Source: Vibrio penaeicida (GTDB taxonomy: Bacteria; Pseudomonadota; Gammaproteobacteria; Enterobacterales; Vibrionaceae). From it: a DNA stretch of 64,000 nucleotides. Every line of letters starts with the position of its first letter. Position 1 is the first letter of the stretch. Location of the stretch: NCBI RefSeq assembly GCF_019977755.1, contig NZ_AP025144.1:1736001-1800000 (forward strand), written 5' to 3'. Shown in pieces: positions 38,701 to 47,800 of the stretch. The notes beneath the pieces are model-generated. The model ran no database searches. It was not told where the DNA came from and saw only the letters and a list, made by a program, of their open reading frames with translations. The translations under genes were made by a program, and so were the position numbers.

Positions 38701-41077
38701 TGTCGACAGCAACAACACAACTGTGAATAGCTTAGGCAAAGGCTCTTCAATTGTAGATACAGCGGTTGTGACCGTTACCGACAAATTCGGCGGTACTGAT
38801 ACCATGACCATCAATATCACCATCAATGGTGAAAATGATACCCCAGTTATTGTGGGTAACCTTCCGTCAGACACAGATGCAACTGCGCAGGAAGAATCTG
38901 TAATTACGGTGACAGGTCAGCTCAACTCCGGTGACCCAGATGTCTTAGATACTCCTGACTCCCATATCTGGGAGGTGCTGAATGACAACTCTCCATACGG
39001 AAGTATGTCTATCGACCAGAGTGGAGAATGGACATTTGATTTAGACAATAGTCACTCCGACATTCAAGAGCTGGGTGCAGGAGAAGAAATTGTTTTTGAG
39101 TATCAGATTAAAGTGTCTGATCAACACAACGAGAGTGATACGCAGACTGTTTCAATCACAGTTAAGGGAACCAACGATACTCCAACCGTGAGTGGTCCAC
39201 TGACGGGTAGTACATCCGAAGACGGAACGTCGAGCACGACAGGTGATCTGAACGTAAGTGATGTAGATGTGAACGACACACATACTTGGAGCGTGACTGG
39301 TAGTGATACGGGGACGTATGGTTCTATTACGGTAGATGCTAATGGCGTATGGACATACACGCTAGCAAATGGTTCGGATGCCGTACAAAATTTGGCTGCT
39401 GGACAGACAGAACAAGATACCTTCCAGATCAGCGTTTTTGACGGTACTGAAACGGTAACAAAAACCGTAACAATCGACGTACAAGGAAGTAACGATACAC
39501 CATCAATTACTGGTGACGTATCGGGTGGAATCTCTCAAGACTCAGCTTCTAGTATTACAGGGGACTTGAACGTATCAGACAAAGATTTAACGGATACGCA
39601 CTCTTGGTCGCTAGTTGGTAGCGCGACTGGTCAATATGGTGAGATAACACTTAATGCCTCTTCAGGTGAGTGGGAGTACACCGTTAATAATGCGTTGCTT
39701 GGCAGCGATGCGTTAGGAGAAGGTGAGACAGATACTGAAACCTTTACTGTGCAAGTATCTGATGGAAATGGCGGTGTAACTAACCAAAACATCGTTATTA
39801 CAGTATCTGGCAGAAATGATGCACCAACGGTAACAGCTGTAAATGTTGCAGGTACAACAACACTTGGGTTTACAGCGTTAGCGTCTGGAAGCCTTACAGC
39901 GTCAGATCCCGATTCAAACAATACTTCTCTGCTTTGGTCTGTATCCGATCCGAACGGAACATATGGAAACCTTAGTATCGATCAGTCTGGGATGTGGTCT
40001 TACGTTATTGACGAAACCAAACCCAATGCATCTGACCTTATTAGCGGCGTGACAAAAACGGAAACCTTCACAATTGAAGTTGAAGATTCACATGGTGGTA
40101 TTTCTACTGAAACAGTGATTGTAACGGTTAACGGTGCGTTGTTCAGCGGGTCTATTACTACGGGTAATGACATACTCATCGCAACCGATGAAAATGAAGT
40201 TATTTATGGTGATCCGAAAGGGAGCGGTGTTGTCTCTCAAGACTCTTTTGTATGGCAACCTGGCTCATTAAGTTCGCCAGCAGGGCACGACATAGTTCGA
40301 GAGTTCGATGCTAACAATGACCAGTTGGATATTAGCGCAATCGTAGAAGCAGATAACTTGCTAGGTCTTTCTACGTTAGCATCCAATATTGCTCTCTCAG
40401 AGAGCTCCGGTAGCAGTGTACTTACCATAAGTGATGTTAGCGGCGTAATTCAAACCATTGAATTAGAAAATGTTGGACTGAGTGAATTACTGGATCATGC
40501 CTCTCCAAATAGCTTATCTTCTGAAGAAAAAATTGAACGTTTGCTGGATAACGGAAGCTTGGTCGTAAGCGACAATATTGGCGATAGTAGCGCTAATACC
40601 ATTGGTGGTGGAATCTTATCTGACAGCTTATTTGGTTTGTCTGGAGATGACATACTTGATGGTGATAGCGGTTCAGATATTCTCGTAGGCGGTAGTGGGA
40701 ACGATATTTTAACTGGCGGCAGTGGGAATGATTTGTTTATCTGGTACAAAGGAGAAACAGACAGTGCCTCAAGCCATGATCAGATTACGGATTTTACGTT
40801 GTCTACCGATACCAGTATCGGCGATAAGATGGACTTAAGGGACATCTTGCCTGATTCAGTAGATGGCAGCGATCTTTCATCTCTGCTTGGTCATATTTCC
40901 GCTTCTGTTTCTAGTGATAGTTCGACTCTAGAGCTTGTTGTAACGCCTGAAACCGGAATGACTCAGGCTATAGATGTAGTCATCGGAAATGCTGGTGATT
41001 ATGGTTTATCACTCACTTCAACCTCAAGTGAAATAGTGAGTGAACTTATGAATCAAAACGCTTTTAAATGGGATTAA
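29795..41077 (+). CDS. Giant LapA-like RTX adhesin with about 30 VCBS/cadherin-like domains (adhesin 1)
   Basis: The 3760-residue protein has no Sec signal. Residues about 17-91 and 99-184 are two copies of the N-terminal retention module, each ending in an Ala-Ala-Gly site (89-91 and 182-184) of the kind cut by LapG proteases. From about 240 to 3445 run about 30 domains of roughly 100 residues, each closed by a GTND-P-type motif. Four 612-bp repeats (31103-33550) encode eight of them. The C-terminus has glycine-rich RTX nonapeptides (about 3598-3648, GxxGxD pattern) and a type I secretion target region. It should be exported through the TolC-like channel encoded divergently, held in the outer membrane by its N-terminus, and promote surface attachment or biofilm. 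One domain near 35173-35220 is shortened. Confidence 0.93.
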   Translation: MAAFSPLFSAGLSALGKVIVIDTRGDLKIVSEDYALLPGEVFVAIDDEVVLAELPVKEAEPELSTDIDQILATIESGQDPTLLVDFASAAGVEPPSKEKILIIDIAGNIKIVPANTVLLAGEIVLQDESGLLLFSESDLPATSIVGDDGELIALDTDPEIDQIFAALEAGEDPTQIEELAPAAGGGAGGSSIGLSGEIERTDAQVLASTSFDTSGIQSQGLSETQSLSLLNLLQIAAINQLPSAQNFNAALDEDTSIVGQVLATDADLPPGASLTYSTTSTAVGLTFNTDGSYTFDASSYDSLSEGEELVITIPYTATDNLGGSGSGTLTITITGTNDAPVAQAESFSVNEDETFSGQMDATDIDLPTGSVLSFSLTDTIEGLTFNDDGSYTFDASSYDYLQEGETLAIPVTVTVTDEAGGTDTAILTITVLGTNDASTVSADTRTLTETNSVLTSSGTLTSIDVDGPDNSFTANTTTNDFGTFVIDADGNWTFSSNGAFDHLRVGEEASFTYPVTTTDGTASSVEITIQGTNDLPVVEERLGGWTQEDSTTRIVKNLVVQDLDNDNHTFAVVGGTAPADSVGIFNINAEGVWTFELIPGKADYLKEGQKLFETYQVKVTDEDGGETTVEILIGIKGTNDASVVSSDSATLVETDSVLTSSGTLTSTDVDGPDNSFVANTITNALGTFVIDESGNWTFTASSTFDHLRVGENESFTYPVTTADGTTSSVEITIQGTNDLPVVEERLGGWTQEDSTTRIVKNLVVQDLDNDNHTFAVVGGTAPADSVGIFNINAEGVWTFELIPGKADYLKEGQKLFETYQVKVTDEDGGETTVEILIGIKGTNDASVVSSDSVTLVETDSVLTSSGTLTSTDVDGPDNSFTANTITNALGTFVIDESGNWTFTAGSTFDHLRVGENESFTYPVTTADGTTSSVEITIQGTNDLPVVEERLGGWTQEDSTTRIVKNLVVQDLDNDNHTFAVVGGTAPADSVGLFNINTEGVWTFELIPGKADYLKEGQKLFETYQVKVTDEDGGETTVEILIGIKGTNDASVVSSDSVTLVETDSVLTSSGTLTSTDVDGPDNSYVANTITNALGTFVIDESGNWTFTASSTFDHLRVGESESFTYPVTTTDGTASSVEITIQGTNDLPVVEERLGGWTQEDSTTRIVKNLVVQDLDNDNHTFAVVGGTAPADSVGIFKINAEGVWTFELIPGKADYLKEGQKLFETYQVKVTDEDGGETTVEVLIGIKGTNDVPVIDSTVDMTGSVVEDTVGSGLATGQLVASDPDNDTSPNTDLTWSDVSTHPSQFGHFGVDSATGEWTFQINNSLGSVQALAKGQVVTETFTVQVSDGSATDTQEVTVTVTGTNDAPVVTGGKFSDTVTEDTQTTATGAISFTDVDTIDVHTWTVSGGGTGTYGNLTIDNNGNWQYVLDAVKSNSLHENQQETETFTVTLSDGKGGTVSKAIEVSVVGSNDLPTVTGGTTGDVEEDNASLQKATGTIAIQDPDVPDSTEFKLLGSDTQTYGTFKIDAATGEWEFDINNTAAQALAEGQEVTHTFTVEITDDYNGVITQDVVITITGDNDQPFISGAQSGDVKEDTTLTTTGSLDVADADVIDTHTWTVSNAGVGKYGSISIDANGDWTYTLNNSSKRVQRLLEGQEEHDFFTVTVNDGNGGVDTKLITIEVTGTNDTPRMTGSRVGTVTEDGTLSVSKKLKPGDADQNDTHTWEVTQFHPSSLGTFSVNAYGWWTFTLDNDKADHLDVGDTVREEYWVKVTDSEGASTTKKVVVTIEGTNDVPALDGDPDADDTHTFAVLNPKGLFGELTMNSDGNWDYALTNSNSRVQALADGETLTDTYRVTVTDSHGEKTEKNLVITIQGTNDDPSITGKTSGTVIEATAGQQEAEGQLTALDIDTTDTHTWKVLAPAGTFGTLAIDEDTGKWTYQLDSTKDATLKLDAGEIAQDTFTVEVDDGNLGKTTQEITINVVGTNTDPSIIGDDTGSIKELAGTGTPPTPNTTTGTLESGDPDGSDTHTWIVVDPSGSYGSLSIDGNGQWTFTLNDSSNSVNQLDEGDTATDTFTVRATDSFGQQSESQVEITITGTNDAPTLSGSQLSKTITEDGATAVSGQLQSGDPDKDDGAEFGISGPPNAGEGTYGVLVVNPTTGQWSYTLNDANSTAIQQLSPTTSLTETFTVFVEDDAGEKVEKTLTITIAGTNDEPEIIGDVAATYTEDNGSGASVSLTGNLDVQEIDIDVADGTDTDTVDTVKFAASTFTGNLGTLTVDENGQWEYLINNDSPQVQGLRQDDTYVETFTVLAEDEFGAIVSKDLTITVKGTNDLPVVSGDDDGTVTATKSESAKGMVVATDVDSLDDVKEWTVVDSDGTYGTLSIDSSTGEWIYTLDAGKTMPATNATADDIFYVQAKDLDDGLSAPFPIVIKVQGSGFPPVGGGGTPNNDQPDIVGDISGSVTEDSLTSESGQLIANDPDVADSHTWSLINSGGTAEPDNKLEGTYGTLELNPATGKWHYVLNNNNPLVQALEPGQVVQETFTVKVTDSSGESNDSDTQTITIDVVGSADHVEVTNPVIETAQVVEETTETDSGTLTVPTGLGTGTWHLPTGEGQYGTLTLDSSGNWSYNLNSSNAAVNQLKEGAKLTETFEVVVVDEYGKTTVDASGNPIKLQVEIDIRGTNDSPNITGELTSSIANTDDDGKVAGSLNSGDPDVGDVHEWRLPNETAANEEQGSYGKLVLNAVTGSYEYQLDQSNATVQNLGQTDTLTETFDVIVRDALGLESSETITITVTGSNDAPVVSGDVSGTAEENSSTPASGKLDATESNSDDSASFIPKEGGNALQGTYGTFEIDAAGNWVYNLYNGQPHVEKLSPDSSVTETFVVTAVDSFGVTTRETVTVTITGTNDDPVISGDATGVVAETAITTASGSLVTADVDEADISSYSVTTASSYGTMTVNPTTGVWEYVVDSNNTTVNSLGKGSSIVDTAVVTVTDKFGGTDTMTINITINGENDTPVIVGNLPSDTDATAQEESVITVTGQLNSGDPDVLDTPDSHIWEVLNDNSPYGSMSIDQSGEWTFDLDNSHSDIQELGAGEEIVFEYQIKVSDQHNESDTQTVSITVKGTNDTPTVSGPLTGSTSEDGTSSTTGDLNVSDVDVNDTHTWSVTGSDTGTYGSITVDANGVWTYTLANGSDAVQNLAAGQTEQDTFQISVFDGTETVTKTVTIDVQGSNDTPSITGDVSGGISQDSASSITGDLNVSDKDLTDTHSWSLVGSATGQYGEITLNASSGEWEYTVNNALLGSDALGEGETDTETFTVQVSDGNGGVTNQNIVITVSGRNDAPTVTAVNVAGTTTLGFTALASGSLTASDPDSNNTSLLWSVSDPNGTYGNLSIDQSGMWSYVIDETKPNASDLISGVTKTETFTIEVEDSHGGISTETVIVTVNGALFSGSITTGNDILIATDENEVIYGDPKGSGVVSQDSFVWQPGSLSSPAGHDIVREFDANNDQLDISAIVEADNLLGLSTLASNIALSESSGSSVLTISDVSGVIQTIELENVGLSELLDHASPNSLSSEEKIERLLDNGSLVVSDNIGDSSANTIGGGILSDSLFGLSGDDILDGDSGSDILVGGSGNDILTGGSGNDLFIWYKGETDSASSHDQITDFTLSTDTSIGDKMDLRDILPDSVDGSDLSSLLGHISASVSSDSSTLELVVTPETGMTQAIDVVIGNAGDYGLSLTSTSSEIVSELMNQNAFKWD
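31103..33550 (+). repeat. Four tandem copies of a 612-bp coding repeat in adhesin 1
   Basis: Unit boundaries fall at 31103, 31715, 32327 and 32939, exactly 612 bp (204 residues, two VCBS-like domains) apart. The last three copies are nearly identical, with scattered silent and a few coding changes; the first half of copy 1 is more diverged. The mosaic pattern of shared variants suggests unequal crossing-over and gene conversion. Confidence 0.92.
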
Positions 41078-41099
41078 TATAAAATTCTCTACTTTCAAA

Positions 41100-41130
41100 G
41101 GGCTGGAATTCTCCAGCCCATTCTTATTTG
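41100..41130 (+). terminator. Terminator after adhesin 1
   Basis: A perfect 8-bp GC-rich stem (GGGCTGGA with TCCAGCCC), loop ATTC, then a T-rich but interrupted tail. Located 22 bases after the stop. Confidence 0.75.
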
Positions 41131-41450
41131 TACTTCTCTACCCATCGAATTCATTTCCACATGTGACTTAATATCGCTGAATATATTAATACTTATCTAG
41201 TACTTTTAACGAATGCGTATTGACCCAATTTTTTTGACGCTTCGTATCCTAACTAAGAGTGCGTTTTGATCTAAAGATGAGTCAATTTTTGTCAAGCTGA
41301 TTAAAAGGTAGGCATAAAAGATAACTGACTTTATGAGATATTCTTTTGGCTTGTTTCGGAAATTAAAATTGTTTTTAATCAATTAGATGTGGGTGGGTGT
41401 TGATTCTTAGGTTTTATCAAAAAGAAAAGTTAATAATTTGAATCACAAAT

Positions 41451-41464
41451 GAGAATGAATTCTC
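41451..41464. promoter_or_regulatory. Palindrome, loosely Fur-box-like
   Basis: GAGAAT-GA-ATTCTC, followed by another GAGAAT at 41471. The 5' half fits the Vibrio Fur pattern (AATGAnAATnA) but the 3' half is one base out of phase. Only a candidate. Confidence 0.25.
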
Positions 41465-41784
41465 TATATTGAGAATATTGGTTAAATAATCATTTAATCA
41501 GTCATATGTAATTGAGTGGAAAATGGCTTGTTAGCGACATACTTGTCAATAAAGCTCTTGCTGAAACGTTCATAGTCGAAATTAATTTTCCTTAAAAAAT
41601 AAACTTTAAGTTTAAATTTGGTTGTTTAATCATCGATTTAATTTCAAATTGTTTAAATTGATTTGAAATGTAATTTTAAGGTTATCAACTTTGAGAGCTG
41701 GCTCATAAAGTCTGTAGGGATTGTAAAGAGATATTGAATCAGCTGATGGGTTTTGTGGAGTTAGTTCCATATAGGTGGTAAATT

Positions 41785-41803
41785 ATTAGATTAACTAATA
41801 AAA
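41785..41803. promoter_or_regulatory. 19-bp inverted repeat upstream of adhesin 2
   Basis: TTATTAG and CTAATAA are perfect 7-base arms around ATTAA, 63 bp before the adhesin 2 start. It is a possible operator; no matching copy was found upstream of adhesin 1. Confidence 0.4.
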
Positions 41804-41866
41804 ATCTAATGCGTCATACATTCTGGCACGTAATGATGCAACGAAACGAATAATTTTGGGGTTAGC

Positions 41867-44800
41867 ATGGATTCTATTCAATCTCTTTTGTCATCAGCGA
41901 TCGCAGGTATCAGTCAATTAATTGTTATCGATCAGGAAGGCAACGTTCGAGTTGTTCCAAAAGGAACGCCATTACTTCCAGGTGAAGTTGTTTTTGCATC
42001 AGACGATGTACAAGAACAAACCTCTCCAAAAGCAAGTATTGTTGATAATGATCAGAACTTGAATGAGTTGGAGCTTGATGAAGATATCCAAGACATCTTT
42101 GCAGCTTTAGAAAGTGGTGATGACCCGACTCAATTGGGTGATGAATTTGCCGCTGCTGCAGGTACTGCTGCTTCGGGGTCGAGCTTAACGACTTCAGGAG
42201 AAATTGAGCGAGTTGGTGCTCAGTCTATCGCGGAAACCTCTTTTGATACAGGCAGCCTAGAAAGCCAGGGGCTGTCTCGAACCCAAAGTTTAACTTTATT
42301 AGAATCCTACCGAATTTTACTTACGACAGAACCAGGTCCAGAAGGTGCGCCTACATTATCCATCCCAGAAGCTATTAACTCAGTTAATGCAGAAGAAGCA
42401 CAAGATGGTGTTGATGTTCTTGTAACTGTTCCAGCAGGTACAACCATTGAAGATACAATCTTCCTTGAAGTATCAAGACCGACTGGTGGTTCTGCCTTTA
42501 TAGAAGTGCCTGTTCCTGATGATTGGGATGGCTTCTCTCCAATAGTTGTTACCATTCCAGCGACGGATTTGACAACAGACGGTGATTACACTGTTACCGC
42601 TGAAGTTGTTAAACCAAATGGTGATTCAACTTCAACCAGTTCGCCTATCACCTTTGATCTTGATACTACGCCTCCATCTGCACCTATTGTAACGATTGAA
42701 GATGATCTCAACGACGACGGTTTGCTCGCGGATGATGAACTAGAAGGGCAAGTCACTGTTACGGTTAGTATCCCATCAGATGCAGAAGTTGGTGATGTGC
42801 TTTCAGTGACGGGGCAACCTGACACTATTATCACCCAAGAAATGATTAATAACGGTGCGATTTCTTTTGAGTACGATCGCCCAGAAGATGGTGATTCACT
42901 GAATATCACGGCGACGGTGACTGACCAAGCAGGTAACACCTCAGCTGAAGGCAATGATAGCGTTGTTACTGAAGATAACACACCAACTGGTGCGCCTGTT
43001 GTCCAAATATTGGACGATGCGAATGATGATGGAATCCTAACCTCAGATGAAAACGATGGGACAGTGGATGTCAGAATTACGCTTCCTGAAGGCGTTAAAG
43101 TCGGCGATACGCTAAAAATCACTGGACAACCCGATCTAATCATCAACCAAGAACAAATCGATGTTGGGTTTATTACCGTCACATACCCAGCTCCAGGTGA
43201 AAATGAAACTCTTACTGTAAATGCCACCATTACTGATACATCAGGTAATGTTTCAGCGGAAGGAACAGACTCCGTTACTGGTGAGAATATCAATGATAAC
43301 CCAGTCATCGCAGATGAAAATGGGAACCCACTTGGTGACTCTCTGAGTGTGTCGACGAATGAAGATACCCAAGTTGGTGGAAGACTCACAGCGACAGATG
43401 TCGATGGTGATGTATTAACTTTTGCAAAAGGCACAGAACCCTCTAACGGCACGCTAACGGTAGATGCTGACGGAAATTGGTCTTATACACCTAACGAAAA
43501 TTACAATGGTAATGACAGCTTTACTGTAATCGTAAGTGACGGTAATGGTGGAACAGATACGATAACTGTGAATGTTGGTGTTACCGCTGTTAATGATGAT
43601 CCAACAGCAACAGCAGAAACAGCATCAGTCAATGAAGATGCGACGGTTAGTGGACAAATTGAAGCGTCGGATGTCGATCTCCCTGCTGATAAATCGTTAA
43701 TATTTACAACAAACGAAGAAGTGAAAGGACTAACACTTAATTCAGATGGCACATATACCTTCGACGCAAGCGAATATGATGATCTGAAAGAAGGGCAAGA
43801 ACTTGTTATTACAGTACCAGTTACTGTTGAAGATGACGCAGGTGGTAGTACAACGACTTCTCTTACCATTACCGTTATTGGTAGCAATGATCCTGCTGAT
43901 GTGACTGCCGATGTAGCAAATTTGACGGAGTCTGACTCTGTACTTACTGCAAGTGGTCAACTTGAAAGCACTGATCCAGATGGTAATGACAACACATTTA
44001 AAGCGACCACTATTAGCGGCACATATGGTGTATTGACGCTTCAAGCAGACGGTAGCTGGAATTTTGAATCTCACACTGCATTGGATGAGCTTGGGGCGAA
44101 TGACCAAGTTACAGAACAGTTTATCGTAGAAACGGAAGATGGAACGAAATCGACCATCGACATTAATATCCAAGGTACTAACGATGCTCCTTCCGTGGAG
44201 TTGCAAACACATATTTGGATACTTGAAGGTGATACATCAAAAACAGTAAAAAGTCTGACAGTAAACGATGCTGATGCAAACGACAGCCATACTTTCACTG
44301 TTCTTTCTCAACCAGACACAAGTCTGGGTGATTTTGAAATGCGTGCCGATGGCAGCTATACGTTCGTTATCACAGACACTGAAGGCGCAGATAAGCTGCC
44401 GGAAGGTTATAAGCACAATGAGACTTATCAAATTGAAGTAAAAGATTCTCAAGGTGCAACAACTATTGTTGATGTTACGGTAACGATTACTGGTACAAAT
44501 GACGCTGCTGAAGTGACATCGGCTACTAAAACATTAACAGAAACCGATGGTATTGTAAGAACGAGCGGCACCTTAACGCATACAGACGTAGACGGTGCGG
44601 ATGACACATTCAAAGCCGATACGATCGAAAGTGATATCGGAACGTTGTACATTCATAAAAGTGGTGAGTGGCAATTCAAATCTAGCAGTGCATACGATCA
44701 CCTTGATGAAGGAGAGTCTGTAACACACACCTTCAATGTCTTTACTGAAGATGGTACCCCAACAACAGTCAAGATTACAATTGAAGGTACCAATGATGCA

Positions 44801-47800
44801 CCGGTTGCTACCGCAGATACTGCTACAACGCTAGAAGACAATTCAGTAACCATAGATGTATTGGCTAACGATACCGATGCAGAAGGCAACCCTCTATCCA
44901 TCAAAGAGGCGTCAGTTCCAGCGAATCAAGGAACAGTTGAGATTGTAGATGGGAAAATCGTATTCACCCCAGCCGAAAACTTCAATGGCGAAGCCACGAT
45001 TACCTATACAACCACAGATGGAAAGCTAGATAGCGAACCTACCACTGTGAAAGTAACTGTTGAAGCAGTTAATGATGATGTAGGCGCGGTAACAGATTCA
45101 GACGGCAATGACAATACAGTTGCTGAGAATGCGAGCATTGGTACCGAAGTTAACATTACAGGTCTTGCAGTAGACGTAGATGGTCAAAGTGTTACTTATA
45201 CGTTGAGTGACAATGCAGATGGTCTATTTACTATAGATCCTGAAACAGGTGTCGTTACTGTCAATGGCGCATTAGATCATGAAACTTCAGATTCTCATAC
45301 TATTGAAATTACAGCCACTTCCGAAGATGGCAGTCAATCCAGCCAAACTTTCACCATTAATGTCAGTGATATTGACGAAATTGCCCCAGAAGCGCCAGGC
45401 GTGGAGATCACAGAAGATACGGATAACGACGGTCTGATCAGCAAGGCGGAGTTGGACGGTGACGTGAACGTGACCATCAGCCTGACAGGCACAGGCGCGG
45501 TGAAAGGCGATACCTTGACCGTGAACGGCACGGCTATCGAACTGACACAAGCTCACATCGACGCAGGCGAAGTGTTGACGACGGTGGATGCACCGGCGGA
45601 AGGCGCGACACTGACAGTGGACGCGACCATCACGGATGCGGCGGGCAACGTGTCAGAGAAAGGCACAGACAGTGCGAAACTGGATACCACCGCGGCGGGA
45701 GCGCCAGGCGTGGAGATCACAGAAGATACGGATAACGACGGTCTGATCAGCAAGGCGGAGTTGGACGGTGACGTGAACGTGACCATCAGCCTGACAGGCA
45801 CAGGCGCGGTGAAAGGCGATACCTTGACCGTGAACGGCACGGCTATCGAACTGACACAAGCTCACATCGACGCAGGCGAAGTGTTGACGACGGTGGATGC
45901 ACCGGCGGAAGGCGCGACACTGACAGTGGACGCGACCATCACGGATGCGGCGGGCAACGTGTCAGAGAAAGGCACAGACAGTGCGAAACTGGATACCACC
46001 GCGGCGGGAGCGCCAGGCGTGGAGATCACAGAAGATACGGATAACGACGGTCTGATCAGCAAGGCGGAGTTGGACGGTGACGTGAACGTGACCATCAGCC
46101 TGACAGGCACAGGCGCGGTGAAAGGCGATACCTTGACCGTGAACGGCACGGCTATCGAACTGACACAAGCTCACATCGACGCAGGCGAAGTGTTGACGAC
46201 GGTGGATGCACCGGCGGAAGGCGCGACACTGACAGTGGACGCGACCATCACGGATGCGGCGGGCAACGTGTCAGAGAAAGGCACAGACAGTGCGAAACTG
46301 GATACCACCGCGGCGGGAGCGCCAGGCGTGGAGATCACAGAAGATACGGATAACGACGGTCTGATCAGCAAGGCGGAGTTGGACGGTGACGTGAACGTGA
46401 CCATCAGCCTGACAGGCACAGGCGCGGTGAAAGGCGATACCTTGACCGTGAACGGCACGGCTATCGAACTGACACAAGCTCACATCGACGCAGGCGAAGT
46501 GTTGACGACGGTGGATGCACCGGCGGAAGGCGCGACACTGACAGTGGACGCGACCATCACGGATGCGGCGGGCAACGTGTCAGAGAAAGGCACAGACAGT
46601 GCGAAACTGGATACCACCGCGGCGGGAGCGCCAGGCGTGGAGATCACAGAAGATACGGATAACGACGGTCTGATCAGCAAGGCGGAGTTGGACGGTGACG
46701 TGAACGTGACCATCAGCCTGACAGGCACAGGCGCGGTGAAAGGCGATACCTTGACCGTGAACGGCACGGCTATCGAACTGACACAAGCTCACATCGACGC
46801 AGGCGAAGTGTTGACGACGGTGGATGCACCGGCGGAAGGCGCGACACTGACAGTGGACGCGACCATCACGGATGCGGCGGGCAACGTGTCAGAGAAAGGC
46901 ACAGACAGTGCGAAACTGGATACCACCGCGGCGGGAGCGCCAGGCGTGGAGATCACAGAAGATACGGATAACGACGGTCTGATCAGCAAGGCGGAGTTGG
47001 ACGGTGACGTGAACGTGACCATCAGCCTGACAGGCACAGGCGCGGTGAAAGGCGATACCTTGACCGTGAACGGCACGGCTATCGAACTGACACAAGCTCA
47101 CATCGACGCAGGCGAAGTGTTGACGACGGTGGATGCACCGGCGGAAGGCGCGACACTGACAGTGGACGCGACCATCACGGATGCGGCGGGCAACGTGTCA
47201 GAGAAAGGCACAGACAGTGCGAAACTGGATACCACCGCGGCGGGAGCGCCAGGCGTGGAGATCACAGAAGATACGGATAACGACGGTCTGATCAGCAAGG
47301 CGGAGTTGGACGGTGACGTGAACGTGACCATCAGCCTGACAGGCACAGGCGCGGTGAAAGGCGATACCTTGACCGTGAACGGCACGGCTATCGAACTGAC
47401 ACAAGCTCACATCGACGCAGGCGAAGTGTTGACGACGGTGGATGCACCGGCGGAAGGCGCGACACTGACAGTGGACGCGACCATCACGGATGCGGCGGGC
47501 AACGTGTCAGAGAAAGGCACAGACAGTGCGAAACTGGATACCACCGCGGCGGGAGCGCCAGGCGTGGAGATCACAGAAGATACGGATAACGACGGTCTGA
47601 TCAGCAAGGCGGAGTTGGACGGTGACGTGAACGTGACCATCAGCCTGACAGGCACAGGCGCGGTGAAAGGCGATACCTTGACCGTGAACGGCACGGCTAT
47701 CGAACTGACACAAGCTCACATCGACGCAGGCGAAGTGTTGACGACGGTGGATGCACCGGCGGAAGGCGCGACACTGACAGTGGACGCGACCATCACGGAT

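Larger units (their letters stand above)
41078..41866. other. 789-bp region between the two adhesin genes
   Basis: Apart from a terminator at its left end this stretch is very AT-rich, with many stops in all frames and no credible gene. It holds a GAGAAT/ATTCTC palindrome (41451-41464) and a 19-bp inverted repeat (41785-41803). Its length and AT bias suit a regulated, possibly H-NS-bound promoter region for adhesin 2. Confidence 0.7.
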
